This document shows, piece after piece, positions 1 through 9,195 of a stretch of DNA of 32,103 nt. This stretch comes from Candidatus Hydrogenedentota bacterium. GTDB taxonomy: Bacteria > Hydrogenedentota > Hydrogenedentia > Hydrogenedentales > CAILVY01. The notes beneath the pieces are model-generated. The model was not told the DNA's origin. It ran no database searches and saw nothing but the letters and a program-made list of their open reading frames with translations. The stretch spans positions 1 to 32,103 of the forward strand of contig JAKQOG010000019.1 of the NCBI GenBank assembly GCA_029565395.1. Reading direction: 5' to 3'. The translations under genes were made by a program, and so were the position numbers. How positions within the stretch are numbered: position 1 is the stretch's first letter; each line of letters begins with the position of its first letter.

Positions 1-85
1 GCTCCTGCTGAGCCGTTAAACAAGATCGGGATCATCACATTGCAAGACAGCATATGGATTTTTTGTCCCACGGCTCAGCAGGAGC
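1..85. repeat. Perfect 16-bp inverted repeat (REP/BIME-like)
   Basis: GCTCCTGCTGAGCCGT at 1-16 is the exact reverse complement of 70-85, separated by 53 bases. The left arm begins at the window edge, so the repeat may extend further left. Read on the minus strand, the flank (about 86-120) continues as a purine-rich GGGAGGGTGAGG-type stretch. That combination resembles the dispersed intergenic repeats of Planctomycetes/Verrucomicrobia-type genomes; the resemblance is from memory. No transposase lies nearby in the window. Confidence 0.6.
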
Positions 86-122
86 CCTCCAGAGGCGGAC
101 AAGCCTCACCCTCCCAATCATG

Positions 123-205
123 GCCACTTTCTTAGCAGGAGTCTTCGACGAAACAATCTCGGAGCCATGTCAGCCCCGCCCATAGTAACGCCACTTTCTT
201 AGCAG
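123..205 (+). repeat. 16-bp direct repeat pair
   Basis: GCCACTTTCTTAGCAG occurs at 123-138 and again at 190-205, 67 bp apart. The 3' part (CTTAGCAGGAG) is a close variant of the CTCAGCAGGAG at 75-84, so three related copies lie within 210 bp. The rest of 1-428 holds no gene that I can support. Confidence 0.6.
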
Positions 206-353
206 CGAAGCGATGCCCTGGGTAAACGTTTTTCCCGAATAATCAGTCCCGACGGGCCGAAAGAGGGACATCATTCTATTTTTGGGAGACCCGGAAGCGG
301 AAAGCCAGTCCAGTTAAAACCATGCATACTATTTCCGCTCTGTCTCGAAGCAC

Positions 354-383
354 TTGGGCTACAGCCCGCATTTGAGGTAAAAT
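354..383 (+). promoter_or_regulatory. Candidate sigma-70 promoter for the 429-5477 operon
   Basis: TTGGGC (354-359) and TAAAAT (378-383) are separated by 18 bp. The predicted transcript would start near 390, about 40 nt before the ATG at 429. The -35 is weak, and this is a pattern match only. Confidence 0.35.
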
Positions 384-428
384 CAGCGCCATCACAGAAT
401 GAAACGCGTATCCCCATGGAGGTCCACA

Positions 429-2027
429 ATGAAAAAGAGCATGGCCGCAGTACTGGCGTGCCTGGCATTTTCTCTCACCATTTCCGCAAATGCCAAAACC
501 ATCACGCTTAAAAAAGCCAAGTATCTGGACAAGTGCAAAGGCGCATGGGCCGGCCAGATGATCGGGGTGTGCTATGGCGCGCCTTACGAGTTTCAAACAA
601 ACGGGAAACCCAAGCTGGATGCCATCCGGCCCTGGACGCCCGACCGGGTGGAGGGCGCGATTGGACAAGACGACTGCTATGTCGAAATGACCTTCCTTAA
701 AGCTGTCGAAGACTATGGCCTGGATGTTACCTATGAGGAGGCGGGCAAGGCCTTTGCAGAAACGCAATTCCCGCTTTGGCATGCCAACCGGGTGGGCCGT
801 GACAATGTCCGCGCGGGTATTATGCCGCCGAAATCGGGCCATCCGGACTACAATATCCACGCGGACGATATCGATTTTCAGATTGAAGCCGATTTGTTTG
901 GCATCGTGTGTCCCGGCCTTCCCCGGGCCGCCTATGCCTTGTGCGATGTTTTCGGACATGTGATGAATTATGGCGACGGCTTCTATGGCGGCGTTTTTGT
1001 CACGGGGATGTACTGTGCCGCCTATTTTGAAGATAAAAATGTTGAAAAGGTCATTCGGGCGGGATTGGCCTGCATTCCCAAGGAATCGGAATATCACAAA
1101 TGCATTTCCGATGTGATTCAGTGGTATCACGAGAACCCGGACGATTGGCTGGCCGTATGGAACAAGATTGAGAAGAAATGGCAGGACGACGTCGATTGCG
1201 CGCGCGGAAATCCCTTTAATATCGATGCCAAACTTAACGGGGCGTATATCATCATGGGACTGTTGTACGGGCAGGGGAATCTGGAGAAAACACTGGAAAT
1301 TTCAACCCGGTGCGGTCAGGACAATGATTGTAATCCTTCGAGCGCGGCGGGTGTGCTCTGCTGTATGAAAGGATTTAACAACCTGAGCAAGGAATGGACG
1401 GGCGGCATCCCCGCCATCGCGGATACTAAGTTCGACCACACTAATTATTCGTTTAATACCCTGATACCCGCCTGCCAGCGCGTTACGGAACAACTCATTG
1501 CGAAAAACGGCGGAAAGGTGCTGAAAAAGAAGTATAAATTTGAACGGCAATCTCCGAAAGCCCCTGAACAACTCGAACAATGGGAAAACCAGCTTGAAGT
1601 TCTTAAGCATCCTTTACCGCAGCAGGAGCTTAATCGGTGGAACCCGGCGTGGAAGGTTATAGCCTGTGGGACGGATATGGAACCAGGGGTTCGTTCCGAA
1701 GAGTTCGGAAAAGCAAAAGTGCTGCTGATCCATCCTGTGGACAAAGAAACCCCTGCGGTGTTGGAATCGGAAATGCAGGTGTCGGCGGCGGGGAATCCAA
1801 AACTGACTATCGAGGCGGCTTCTCATCCGCAGGGCAATTACCTGCTCCGGGTAGTGATCGAGGGAAATACGGTTAATGAAACCAATGTAGACACCAAAGG
1901 CCAGTGGATCACGATAACTATTGATCTCTCGCCATGGGCAGGAAAGAAGGTTAAGGTGCGTCTTGAAAATCAGGCCACGGACTGGGCCTTTGAAGCGGCC
2001 TATTTCGGCGAAGTTAAAATTCAATAA
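429..2027 (+). CDS. Exported ADP-ribosylglycohydrolase-family protein
   Basis: A 532-residue protein starting at the ATG at 429, chosen because GGAGG lies at 418-422 and the first 22 residues form a signal peptide (MKKSMAAVLACLAFSLTISANA). The reading frame is open upstream to 399, but that adds only 10 unlikely residues. Residues about 35-370 match the ADP-ribosylglycohydrolase (DraG/ARH) fold: GAWAGQMIGVCYGAPYEF at 38-55, the acidic QDD at 80-82 where the family usually has a TDD-type magnesium ligand set, and GQDNDCNPSSAAG at 296-308 carrying the second Asp pair. The last ~120 residues form a separate beta-rich region ending in a galactose-binding-like pattern. Family members hydrolyse ADP-ribose linkages, but exported versions in this type of organism have no proven substrate, and a glycoside hydrolase role is possible. 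It leads a tight operon with the two membrane proteins downstream. Confidence 0.8.
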   Translation: MKKSMAAVLACLAFSLTISANAKTITLKKAKYLDKCKGAWAGQMIGVCYGAPYEFQTNGKPKLDAIRPWTPDRVEGAIGQDDCYVEMTFLKAVEDYGLDVTYEEAGKAFAETQFPLWHANRVGRDNVRAGIMPPKSGHPDYNIHADDIDFQIEADLFGIVCPGLPRAAYALCDVFGHVMNYGDGFYGGVFVTGMYCAAYFEDKNVEKVIRAGLACIPKESEYHKCISDVIQWYHENPDDWLAVWNKIEKKWQDDVDCARGNPFNIDAKLNGAYIIMGLLYGQGNLEKTLEISTRCGQDNDCNPSSAAGVLCCMKGFNNLSKEWTGGIPAIADTKFDHTNYSFNTLIPACQRVTEQLIAKNGGKVLKKKYKFERQSPKAPEQLEQWENQLEVLKHPLPQQELNRWNPAWKVIACGTDMEPGVRSEEFGKAKVLLIHPVDKETPAVLESEMQVSAAGNPKLTIEAASHPQGNYLLRVVIEGNTVNETNVDTKGQWITITIDLSPWAGKKVKVRLENQATDWAFEAAYFGEVKIQ

Positions 2028-2028
2028 C

Positions 2029-3789
2029 ATGACTACCGGCAATTCGAATACAACCCGCGGAACGCTATACGGCATTCTATTCCTTGCCGTATGCACGATC
2101 ATGCTGTTTTCACTCTCGTTGTATCAACGTTCGCAATGGTTCGGAACCACCTCAAATGACATGACCGGAGCCCTAACCACAGGCAGCACGCTCATGGCAA
2201 AGCAGTGGCAGCAGGAAGGCCCCTGGCATCGCTGGTTCATTTTTTACTGGGAACCCGCTTCCATCGAGTTTCCCACGCTCGAAAGCCGCACCCCCTACGT
2301 ATCCTACCCACCGGGCGCCATTCTACCCATATACTTCTTGGGAAAATTCTCTCCCAACGGGCCCACCTGTGAAATGACCATGTCCTACAACCTCGCCAAT
2401 CAATGTTGCATCGCCTTTGTCCTGGCGCTCATCGTTTTTTTTGTGCTTGGGGCCATGGCTTTCCCGACCAGTGTCCGGTGCGTGGCTTCGCTCACGCCTA
2501 TTGTCTTGTACTTCTGGATGCCCTCCCCGTTCTATGAGCATCTCATGGGATATTTTTCCGACCAAGCCATCATACTGCCCTATGCATTGCTCGTGTTCCT
2601 GGAAGTGTTCCGCGACACCACGCAGCACGAACGCATCAAAAAATGGATTGTTGTTATTCAGGGTGTGGTTCTTTTCTGGGGTATTTTTACGGATTGGCTG
2701 TTCCCTTTTGTCGCAATGGCGTTGTATCTCATGCGCGTGGTCCGCGGGCAAATGGGAACACGGCCCCTTCTTTTCCTGAAACGAAGTGTTCTGTTCTGGC
2801 TTCCCGCGGCGCTGGCCCTGGGCCTCTACAGCCTGCAGCTCTACAAAGTCCATGCCTTCACCAAACTGGCTCTCCGTTTTATTCACCGGACCGGCGTCGA
2901 TGGCGGCGGACTGAATGCGTTGCGCCCCGTGCCGAAGCATGTTTATTTTAATCAGCTTTGGACCTTTACCCTGGATACGTTCTTCTGGCAGCGGTTCGTG
3001 CCCTATGCCTATGGCTTCCTGGGTAAGGTACTTATTCTTGCATCCGCTGCCATCTTGATTGTCTTGTTATTTTATTTGCTCGTGAAGCGTGTGCGGCGCA
3101 GCCCTGTTTCCCCGGGAGTGGGCGCATCCATCATGGTGATGTATCTTTTCCTGGTTCCCTGCTTCGCGCATTATCACATCTTCAAGAATCACAGTTCCTT
3201 TTTATTTCACTTTTTCGCCGTTCTGAAAATGGCCTTGAACATGGCCGTGATTCCCTTTGCACTATTGCCATTAATGCTCGTGGCGTGGTGGGTTCCGGGG
3301 GTCTGGAAAAAACGCGTGGGGCTTGCACTGGCGTTGGTATTGCTGGCTTCTGCCTCTATGTACGTGTGGTCCCTGGGAAATGTTCGCACGACGCTGTTCA
3401 GCGATCTGAAAATGGACCGAAAGGCGATGGCGGAATTTGTCGGCAGGCATACCAACTACAATGACGTGGTGTTCTCCGTGGATGAAATTGTTCAACGCCA
3501 TTTTGTCGTCTATTCCATGAAAAAAGTCCACCGAGTGAAAAATATCGTGGAAATCTACGACATGGTCAAGAACATCCCCGGTCCCTACATCATCAATTTG
3601 TTCTCCAAAGGCCCGGAAGAATGGGGACCCCCGTATAATCTTTGGGATTTGGCCAATATGGCCTATGAACAATACCATGAAGGCGATGTGCATCTCCGGA
3701 AAATCCGAAAAGAGGACTTTTTAACGTATTATCAGCACTTGCTTGATACGAGCAATCCACCGATAACGGTTCAGGAGAATACCCCGTGA
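2029..3789 (+). CDS. Polytopic membrane protein, first of a tandem paralogous pair (GT-C-like?)
   Basis: 586 residues from the ATG at 2029, one base after the stop of the preceding gene, so translation is probably coupled; no strong ribosome binding site is visible. A frame extension back to 1921 would overlap the previous gene and is rejected. One N-terminal membrane segment (residues about 12-32) is followed by a ~75-residue loop containing ESRTPYVSYPPG, then about eight further membrane segments and a ~120-residue soluble C-terminal tail. The layout (TM, acidic extracytoplasmic loop, many TMs, soluble tail) resembles GT-C glycosyltransferases such as the PMT/ArnT group, but I see no decisive catalytic motif, so this is a structural guess only. 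It is colinear with the next gene along its whole length, sharing YFSDQAIILP, NLFNQCC/NLANQCC-type and FKNHSSF/FKEHSSF motifs. Confidence 0.75.
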   Translation: MTTGNSNTTRGTLYGILFLAVCTIMLFSLSLYQRSQWFGTTSNDMTGALTTGSTLMAKQWQQEGPWHRWFIFYWEPASIEFPTLESRTPYVSYPPGAILPIYFLGKFSPNGPTCEMTMSYNLANQCCIAFVLALIVFFVLGAMAFPTSVRCVASLTPIVLYFWMPSPFYEHLMGYFSDQAIILPYALLVFLEVFRDTTQHERIKKWIVVIQGVVLFWGIFTDWLFPFVAMALYLMRVVRGQMGTRPLLFLKRSVLFWLPAALALGLYSLQLYKVHAFTKLALRFIHRTGVDGGGLNALRPVPKHVYFNQLWTFTLDTFFWQRFVPYAYGFLGKVLILASAAILIVLLFYLLVKRVRRSPVSPGVGASIMVMYLFLVPCFAHYHIFKNHSSFLFHFFAVLKMALNMAVIPFALLPLMLVAWWVPGVWKKRVGLALALVLLASASMYVWSLGNVRTTLFSDLKMDRKAMAEFVGRHTNYNDVVFSVDEIVQRHFVVYSMKKVHRVKNIVEIYDMVKNIPGPYIINLFSKGPEEWGPPYNLWDLANMAYEQYHEGDVHLRKIRKEDFLTYYQHLLDTSNPPITVQENTP

Positions 3790-5477
3790 TGCGTTCCGAA
3801 AGGATCCGAACCGTCTTGTGTGTGCTTCTCATTTTCGTGGCGGCCTTGATTCAGTTTTCCGTTTCGGTGAAACAACGCGCACAATGGTTCGGCGAAGCTC
3901 AAATAAGCATGGCGGGATGGTTTACCGCTGGAACCTGTGTTTGCGCACGGAACTGGTATCTCGAAGGGCCATGGACCCTGCGATTCGGCATGTATTGGGC
4001 GCCGGACAGCATCGAAACTGATCTGGAATCCCGTGAACCGTATGTCTCTTTTCCGCCAGGCTCAATACTCCCCGTCTACCTCCTGGCTAAAATTCGCGGT
4101 CATGAGCCCACAATCCCCATGGTCATGCGTTACAACCTTTTCAATCAGTGTTGTGTGGCGGTTGTTCTAGGACTCTTGGCCTTTGCTGTCGCGCGCCGCA
4201 TGAACTTCTCCAGGGGAGTAGCCTGTATCTTTGCCATGATCCCCCCTACCCTCTATATATGGTTCCCCGTGGCCTTTTATGAACATGAAATGGGGTACTT
4301 CTCCGATCAGGCCATTATTCTCCCCTTTGCTCTCTACGCCTTCCTGGAAGTGCTGCGGACGGCAAACGTCTCTTCCAAACGCGCCCGGCGCCTTGGCTGG
4401 ATACAAGGCGTGATTGCTTTCTTCGGCGTTCTCACGGATTGGCTTTTTATCCCTGTGCTTTTTTGTGCCTGGCTGCTGCGCCTGTTCCGTGCGGAATTCG
4501 GACGGAAATTCTGGCCAATCCTGGCCCGATCCGTGTTGTTTGCCATGCCTGTCTTGCTCGCGTTGACCCTCTTTACGATACAACTCCATCATTTGAACGG
4601 ATTCAACAAGATTTCAGAGCGGTTCTGGATGCGCACCGGCCTGAAAGAGCAAAAATTCCAGACAAAAACGGGCCGAAGTGAAACCTATCCCATGTGGAAG
4701 AATCTGGTAGCCTTCCCCCTGGATTCGCAATTCTGGAAACGGCATATAAAAAGTGGATTCGGCAAATTAGGCAAGCCGGTGATTCTGTGTTGTGCTGGAA
4801 TGGTGCTCGCTATGGCGCTGCTGTTGGCGGCGTTCCGGTTCCGGGGAAAATCCGCACCCCCCGAACTCCTCCTGGCCGCGGAAATCTCTTTCTTCATGCT
4901 TGCGCCCTGCCTCCTCTATCTGCACATGTTTAAAGAACACAGTTCCTTCTGGCTCCACTCCTTTACCACGCTGAAATTCGCCTTGCCGCTCGCCATCATT
5001 CCCCTCGTCACAGTGCCGGCACTGGTTCTGCGTCTCTTCCAGCGGCCCTGGTTGCACTGGATGGGCGCGGCGGCGGTTTTACTCCTCGCCTGCGGATGGG
5101 CTTGGTCTCTCGACGAGTTGCGGATGCGATCCTTTCCTGATCGCCAAAAGGACCATATCCCTATCGGAAACTTTATCGCTTCCCACACGGCGTACGAAGA
5201 CGTGGTGTTTTCGCCGGACTACTCGATTGCCGACCGCCCCCCGCAGAGTGTCGCCTATGCCAAAAAACTGGTGTATAAGATTACGGATATCCAGGATATC
5301 CGGAATATGGTCGGCCATATTCCCGGTGAATACCGTGTTTGCCTGTTTTTCCAAAACATCGAAAAGCAGAAACCGCTCCCTTGGCTGGAACCCCTGAAAC
5401 GCGCAGCCTATGAAGTCTTTTCCGAAGGCGACATGCGCTTGTATAAAATCCGGAAAGCGGAGTATCTTGCCCTCTGA
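3786..5477 (+). CDS. Polytopic membrane protein, second of the tandem paralogous pair
   Basis: 563 residues. The start is either GTG at 3786, overlapping the upstream stop by 4 bases with AGGAG (3773-3777) at 8-nt spacing, or the adjacent ATG at 3789 with 11-nt spacing; GTG is used here because of the spacing. The architecture repeats that of its neighbour: an N-terminal membrane segment, a loop with ESREPYVSFPPGSILP, eight or so membrane segments, and a C-terminal soluble tail ending in LYKIRKAEYL, which parallels LRKIRKEDFL in the first copy. Conserved residues in both copies include the FYEH..GYFSDQAI block and the FK.HSSF block late in the membrane domain. Function is not recognised. A GT-C-type lipid-linked sugar transferase is one possibility. 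Conservation of the pair and the overlap suggest that the two work together, perhaps as a heterodimer. Confidence 0.75.
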   Translation: MMRSERIRTVLCVLLIFVAALIQFSVSVKQRAQWFGEAQISMAGWFTAGTCVCARNWYLEGPWTLRFGMYWAPDSIETDLESREPYVSFPPGSILPVYLLAKIRGHEPTIPMVMRYNLFNQCCVAVVLGLLAFAVARRMNFSRGVACIFAMIPPTLYIWFPVAFYEHEMGYFSDQAIILPFALYAFLEVLRTANVSSKRARRLGWIQGVIAFFGVLTDWLFIPVLFCAWLLRLFRAEFGRKFWPILARSVLFAMPVLLALTLFTIQLHHLNGFNKISERFWMRTGLKEQKFQTKTGRSETYPMWKNLVAFPLDSQFWKRHIKSGFGKLGKPVILCCAGMVLAMALLLAAFRFRGKSAPPELLLAAEISFFMLAPCLLYLHMFKEHSSFWLHSFTTLKFALPLAIIPLVTVPALVLRLFQRPWLHWMGAAAVLLLACGWAWSLDELRMRSFPDRQKDHIPIGNFIASHTAYEDVVFSPDYSIADRPPQSVAYAKKLVYKITDIQDIRNMVGHIPGEYRVCLFFQNIEKQKPLPWLEPLKRAAYEVFSEGDMRLYKIRKAEYLAL

Positions 5478-5507
5478 TTTTTCTTGTCCGTCCTTTCTCC
5501 TATATTG

Positions 5508-5516
5508 TGATATAAT
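5508..5516 (+). promoter_or_regulatory. Extended -10 promoter of the LRR protein gene
   Basis: TGATATAAT at 5508-5516 combines a perfect -10 hexamer with the TGN extension. No good -35 lies at 17 bp, which is acceptable for extended -10 promoters. Predicted transcription starts near 5523, about 36 nt before the GTG start. Confidence 0.55.
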
Positions 5517-5558
5517 TTAAGCGGTGGCAGTGTGTGTTAAGGAGACGGAAAGAGAATT

Positions 5559-7574
5559 GTGAACCGGATAGCGCATAGGCAAGGCATTGCGGGAGTGATC
5601 TTCTGCTTGGCTCTGGCCGGCGGCATAGCGGGCTTTGCCCCGCCAGCAAGGGCGGCACAGGAAACCGACGCAATTTTTTTCCCAGATCCCCTGTTTGAAA
5701 CCGTGATTCGAATGGCCATTAATAAACCTGAAGGGGAAATTCTGGATATCGATTTGATCCCTCTTACGGAATTGATTGCCCCTGGCATGGGCATTACCAA
5801 CATTACGGGCATCGAATTCTGCATCTCTCTGCAAGTGCTTAATCTGGAGGGAAATGCCATTGCCGATTTGAATCCCCTCGGATTATTACTGCAACTCACG
5901 GAACTGAACATTTCGGCGAACCCAATTGCCACACTGGCCCCATTGGGCGGATTGATTAATTTGCATGTCCTGCATGCCGCTAATAATCAAATCATGGAGA
6001 TTGGCCCGCTGGCTGGCTTGATTAACCTCGAAATTCTGGAACTTCAGAACAATCTTATTGAATCAATCACCCCGCTTACCATGAATCCCGGTATTGCGGC
6101 GAATGATATGGTTATACTCGCTGCCAACCCCCTCGGCGAGGTGGCCTTATGTGTGGATATCCCACTCCTGGTTGATCGGGGCGTAATCGTCGCCTTTGAT
6201 GGACAGTGTCCCTTCGAAGGGCAGAACGAAGGGGAAGAAGAAGGTCAAAATGAAGAAGGAGAAGGTCAGCCCGAAGGAGAAGGTCAAATCGAAGGAGAAG
6301 GAGAGGAAGAAGGACAAATTATTTTAGAGCCCGATTCCTACGAACCTGATGATACCCCTGAACAAGCTACCTGGATAGGCTTGGACGGCCCCTACCAACG
6401 CCACAACCTCCATGTCCCTGATGACGTGGACTGGGTGCGTTTCTTTGTCTTGCCTGGGCAGGAAATTACCGTGGAAACCTTTGATTTGGCGCAAAACTGC
6501 GACACTTTCCTGGAACTTTTTAGGGAAGGAGATGACACACCTTTCCTTGTTAGTGACAATGTGGCCATAGATGTATTGCGATCCCTGGTGAATTTCCTGG
6601 CAATCGAACCGTTCATGTGCTATGCCCGCGTAAGCTTCCCGGACCACGGGACAAAGGATACCGAACCAGACACAGGGTACACCCTCAATGCCAGCAAGGC
6701 GGGCGGGCCGCTGTCCGCCAACCTTTATTGTGTCGTGGAAGATGCGGACAACGACGATGAACCCATCACCAATGCCATTGTTACGTTGCAGCCCCTCCAC
6801 ATCGTGGTGAATAAAAATGTCGATGGCATCTATTCCTTCCTGGGCATACCCGCCGGAAATTACACCGTGGAAACAACTGCTCCGGAATATATCCCCGATT
6901 CAACACCGGTCATGGTCTTTGGAGGGGAAACAAAAACCATCGAGATCCGGTTGAATCAGGAATCGCCGCCGGAAGGCGAAGGAACCGGCGAAGGACAAGT
7001 GGAAGGCGAAGGGCAAGTGGAGGGCGAAGGCGGAGAAGAAGGCGAAGGGGAAGGAATTTTTGAGGGAGAAGGAACCATTGAAGGCGAAGGCCTGCCCGGT
7101 GAAGGTGAGGTGGAAGGCGAAGGCGAAGGCGAAGGCCTGCCCGGCGAAGGTGAACTGGAAGGATCGGTCCAGGAAGGCGAAGGGGAAGGACTCCCCGAAG
7201 AGGGCGAACTTGAGGGGACGCCCCAGGAAGGCGGCCAGGAAGGAATTCTGGAGGGCGAAGGCGCCCCTGAAGGCGAAGGGGAAACCGTGCATCACAATGC
7301 GGATCAAAATGGCGATGGCCACATCAGTCTGTCGGAACTCTTGCGCATGATCCAGTTATATAATTCCGGCGGCTACCATTGCTCTCCGGGAACAGAAGAT
7401 GGCTATGCACCCTATGCCGGCGCCCACACGTGTACGCCCCACGACGGGGATTATAACCCCCAAAATTGGGTCATCAGCCTCTCAGAACTCCTCCGTATGA
7501 TCCAGTTCTACAACTCCAATGGTTTCCACTACTGTCCCGGCGAAGGCACCGAAGACGGCTTTTGCCTCGATTAA
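5559..7574 (+). CDS. Secreted modular LRR-PPC-like protein with Glu/Gly linkers and duplicated C-terminal module
   Basis: 671 residues from a GTG start, with GGAAAGAGA just upstream and a stronger AAGGAG at 5539-5544 rather far away. A signal peptide ends near APPARAA (residues 1-33). Residues about 60-190 are leucine-rich repeats of the internalin/SDS22 type ([34 protein letters not shown] and two more). A Glu/Gly linker (about 220-252) is followed by a PPC-like beta domain (about 255-375, [12 protein letters not shown]...DVDWVRFFV), then a carboxypeptidase-regulatory-like beta domain (about 380-470, [17 protein letters not shown]), a second long Glu/Gly linker (about 472-575) and a C-terminal region with two copies of [11 protein letters not shown]. 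The first copy is preceded by the dockerin-like calcium loop DQNGDGH. The likely role is cell-surface binding or adhesion; the ligand is unknown. The gene stands alone between two operons. Confidence 0.8.
   Translation: MNRIAHRQGIAGVIFCLALAGGIAGFAPPARAAQETDAIFFPDPLFETVIRMAINKPEGEILDIDLIPLTELIAPGMGITNITGIEFCISLQVLNLEGNAIADLNPLGLLLQLTELNISANPIATLAPLGGLINLHVLHAANNQIMEIGPLAGLINLEILELQNNLIESITPLTMNPGIAANDMVILAANPLGEVALCVDIPLLVDRGVIVAFDGQCPFEGQNEGEEEGQNEEGEGQPEGEGQIEGEGEEEGQIILEPDSYEPDDTPEQATWIGLDGPYQRHNLHVPDDVDWVRFFVLPGQEITVETFDLAQNCDTFLELFREGDDTPFLVSDNVAIDVLRSLVNFLAIEPFMCYARVSFPDHGTKDTEPDTGYTLNASKAGGPLSANLYCVVEDADNDDEPITNAIVTLQPLHIVVNKNVDGIYSFLGIPAGNYTVETTAPEYIPDSTPVMVFGGETKTIEIRLNQESPPEGEGTGEGQVEGEGQVEGEGGEEGEGEGIFEGEGTIEGEGLPGEGEVEGEGEGEGLPGEGELEGSVQEGEGEGLPEEGELEGTPQEGGQEGILEGEGAPEGEGETVHHNADQNGDGHISLSELLRMIQLYNSGGYHCSPGTEDGYAPYAGAHTCTPHDGDYNPQNWVISLSELLRMIQFYNSNGFHYCPGEGTEDGFCLD
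6216..6317 (+). repeat. Glu/Gly-coding low-complexity tract 1
   Basis: Degenerate GAAGGN repeats encode [15 protein letters not shown] sequence that links the LRR and PPC-like domains. It lies within the 5559-7574 gene. Confidence 0.8.
6972..7283 (+). repeat. Glu/Gly-coding low-complexity tract 2
   Basis: About 310 bp of GAAGGCGAAGG-like repeats encode EGEGE linkers between the last beta domain and the C-terminal module. A 12-15 bp unit (GAAGGCCTGCCCGG) recurs around 7085-7145. Such tracts vary in length by slippage. Confidence 0.8.
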
Positions 7575-7589
7575 AAATTGCCAATTTTT
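7573..7589. terminator. Weak A/T-rich hairpin between convergent genes
   Basis: AAAAATT (7573-7579), loop GCC, AATTTTT (7583-7589) sits in the 52-bp gap between two convergent stop codons. With its T and A runs it could act in both directions, but the stem has no G-C pairs. Confidence 0.3.
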
Positions 7590-7626
7590 GCGTTTTCAAG
7601 ATGATTGAACAACACAGGATCTCCCC

Positions 7627-9195
7627 TCATCCTCCTTCATCCTGCACCACCATTTCTTCCAAATATTCTTCTTCCGTGTTGACAGCCCAAATGTTTTCCC
7701 GGGAGGCAATCCCCTCCACAAGGTTGTCAACGGCGGTCATCGCGGTCAGCATGGAATGATCTTGGTTGTTGTATTTATGCATACCATTCCGGCCAATCAG
7801 ATACAGGTTTTCAATGGAATCCAGGTACTGGCGAATTTCGGGGAAACGCCCATAGCCTTTGAAGTACGCCGGGTACGCCTTCTCCATGCGCTGCACCGAC
7901 CCCTCGATCACATCCGCTGCATCTACAAGCCCGATGTGCGCCAATTCCTGCCCTGCCAGCGAAATCATCTCTTCGTCGGACATCCGCCACAACGAATCCC
8001 CGTAATTGCAGAAGTACTCCAGACCCAGCCAGACCTTATCCGGGTCATGGATCATGTACCGGCTCCAGTTATTGTAAATCTGCATGCGGCCCAGCTTTAC
8101 CCCCGGCTCCTGAATATAAAGCCAACTGTCCGGCATCTGTTTGGGTTTGAGCTTCTTCACCAGCAATCCCACGGCGATGAATTCACGATAGGGAAGCACG
8201 GCCGCCGCTTCCTGTACGGTGGCGTGAACATCCGGCTCCATTGCGCGAACGAGATCCTGGATGGCCATGCTCGAAAAAAATAAATCGCCCGGATACATTT
8301 CTTTGTGACCGGTGGGTTCGTGTACGGCTTCTACCGACACCACACGCCCGCCTTCCATATGTACTCTAATAACCCGCCGTTGCAGCAGCACCTCTCCCCC
8401 ACGCTCCTGGACACGCCGCGCCGTCTCCTCCCACATCTGCCCCGGCCCGAATTTCGGATACAGGAATCGTTCGATCATGGACGTCGATACATCCTTTTGA
8501 GCGAGATCGGATTTGGCGCCGCGCATTCGCTTAAACCAATGTAGAATCGCGCGGCCCACCGATACGTCCTTGATGCGCTGTGCCCCCCACGCCGCGCTAA
8601 TCTGCTGACAGGGCACCCCCCACACTTTCTCCGTATATGCTTCAAAAAAGGTCCGGTACAGTTCATCTCCGAACCGATTGATCATGAAGTCTTCCAGATT
8701 CCGCACCGGCCGCTTCGGGAAAAACACGCGCCAGAGATAACTGCTCCCTATTTTAAATGAACGCCACAACCCCAGATTCAACAGGGTTTTGGGGGTGAGG
8801 CTGATCGGATAATCGAAAAACTTGCCCGCGAAAAAGATCCGGGAATGCCGCGTGCCCACCAGCATGACATGGTCTTCGGTTTTAGGATCCACACCCGCCG
8901 CGTCTTGGGTCAGCGCGCGCACATAGTGATGATACGCCGATGACATTTCCCGCTGTTCAAGCGTTTCCAGCGGCAACATCTCCAGCCACCACTGCATGAC
9001 ACGGTCCGATTTTGAAAAAAAACGGTGCCCTCCGATATCCATTCGGTTGCCCTTGAACATTACCGTTTTAGACAACCCGCCCACCTGTGCATCTTTTTCC
9101 AGCACCACCGGCACGATGTCCGTGCGCTTCAACAATTCATACGCCGCCGTAAGCCCTGCCGGCCCCGCACCCAATATGATGGCCTTCCTGCTCAT
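7627..9195 (-). CDS. FAD-dependent amine-oxidase/UDP-galactopyranose-mutase-like oxidoreductase
   Basis: 522 residues from the ATG at 9195, which overlaps the stop of the upstream methyltransferase gene by 4 bases (ATGA) and is preceded by AAAGGGG at good spacing; the frame stays open upstream to 9228. The N-terminus is a Rossmann FAD-binding motif ([16 protein letters not shown], residues 7-22) followed by an acidic end of the second strand (LEKD) and VGGLS, the GG doublet of the FAD/NAD(P)-linked amine-oxidase superfamily. [10 protein letters not shown] follows at about 54-63. This subgroup (NAD(P)/FAD-dependent oxidoreductases near protoporphyrinogen oxidase and UDP-galactopyranose mutase) often sits in polysaccharide or glycolipid clusters. 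The neighbouring methyltransferase fits a sugar- or lipid-modifying role. The substrate cannot be read from the sequence. It is the last gene of the minus-strand cluster. Confidence 0.8.
   Translation of the reverse strand: MSRKAIILGAGPAGLTAAYELLKRTDIVPVVLEKDAQVGGLSKTVMFKGNRMDIGGHRFFSKSDRVMQWWLEMLPLETLEQREMSSAYHHYVRALTQDAAGVDPKTEDHVMLVGTRHSRIFFAGKFFDYPISLTPKTLLNLGLWRSFKIGSSYLWRVFFPKRPVRNLEDFMINRFGDELYRTFFEAYTEKVWGVPCQQISAAWGAQRIKDVSVGRAILHWFKRMRGAKSDLAQKDVSTSMIERFLYPKFGPGQMWEETARRVQERGGEVLLQRRVIRVHMEGGRVVSVEAVHEPTGHKEMYPGDLFFSSMAIQDLVRAMEPDVHATVQEAAAVLPYREFIAVGLLVKKLKPKQMPDSWLYIQEPGVKLGRMQIYNNWSRYMIHDPDKVWLGLEYFCNYGDSLWRMSDEEMISLAGQELAHIGLVDAADVIEGSVQRMEKAYPAYFKGYGRFPEIRQYLDSIENLYLIGRNGMHKYNNQDHSMLTAMTAVDNLVEGIASRENIWAVNTEEEYLEEMVVQDEGG

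Noticed and set aside
15..21. Integron attC-like core GTTAAAC next to the inverted repeat
   Set aside because: No partner core site at the right place, no integrase and no cassette structure.
75..205. CRISPR-like spacing of CTYAGCAGGAG copies
   Set aside because: Only three degenerate short copies with irregular spacing and no cas genes.
276..1130. 284-residue ORF antisense to the ADP-ribosylglycohydrolase-like gene
   Set aside because: It covers a well-supported gene and its product looks like translated antisense.
1921..2028. Upstream extension of the first membrane protein
   Set aside because: It would overlap the preceding gene by more than 100 bases, and the membrane topology begins cleanly at 2029.
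6972..7283. Glu/Gly tract as an assembly error
   Set aside because: The reading frame continues through it into a well-formed C-terminal module, and a second similar tract lies earlier in the same gene.
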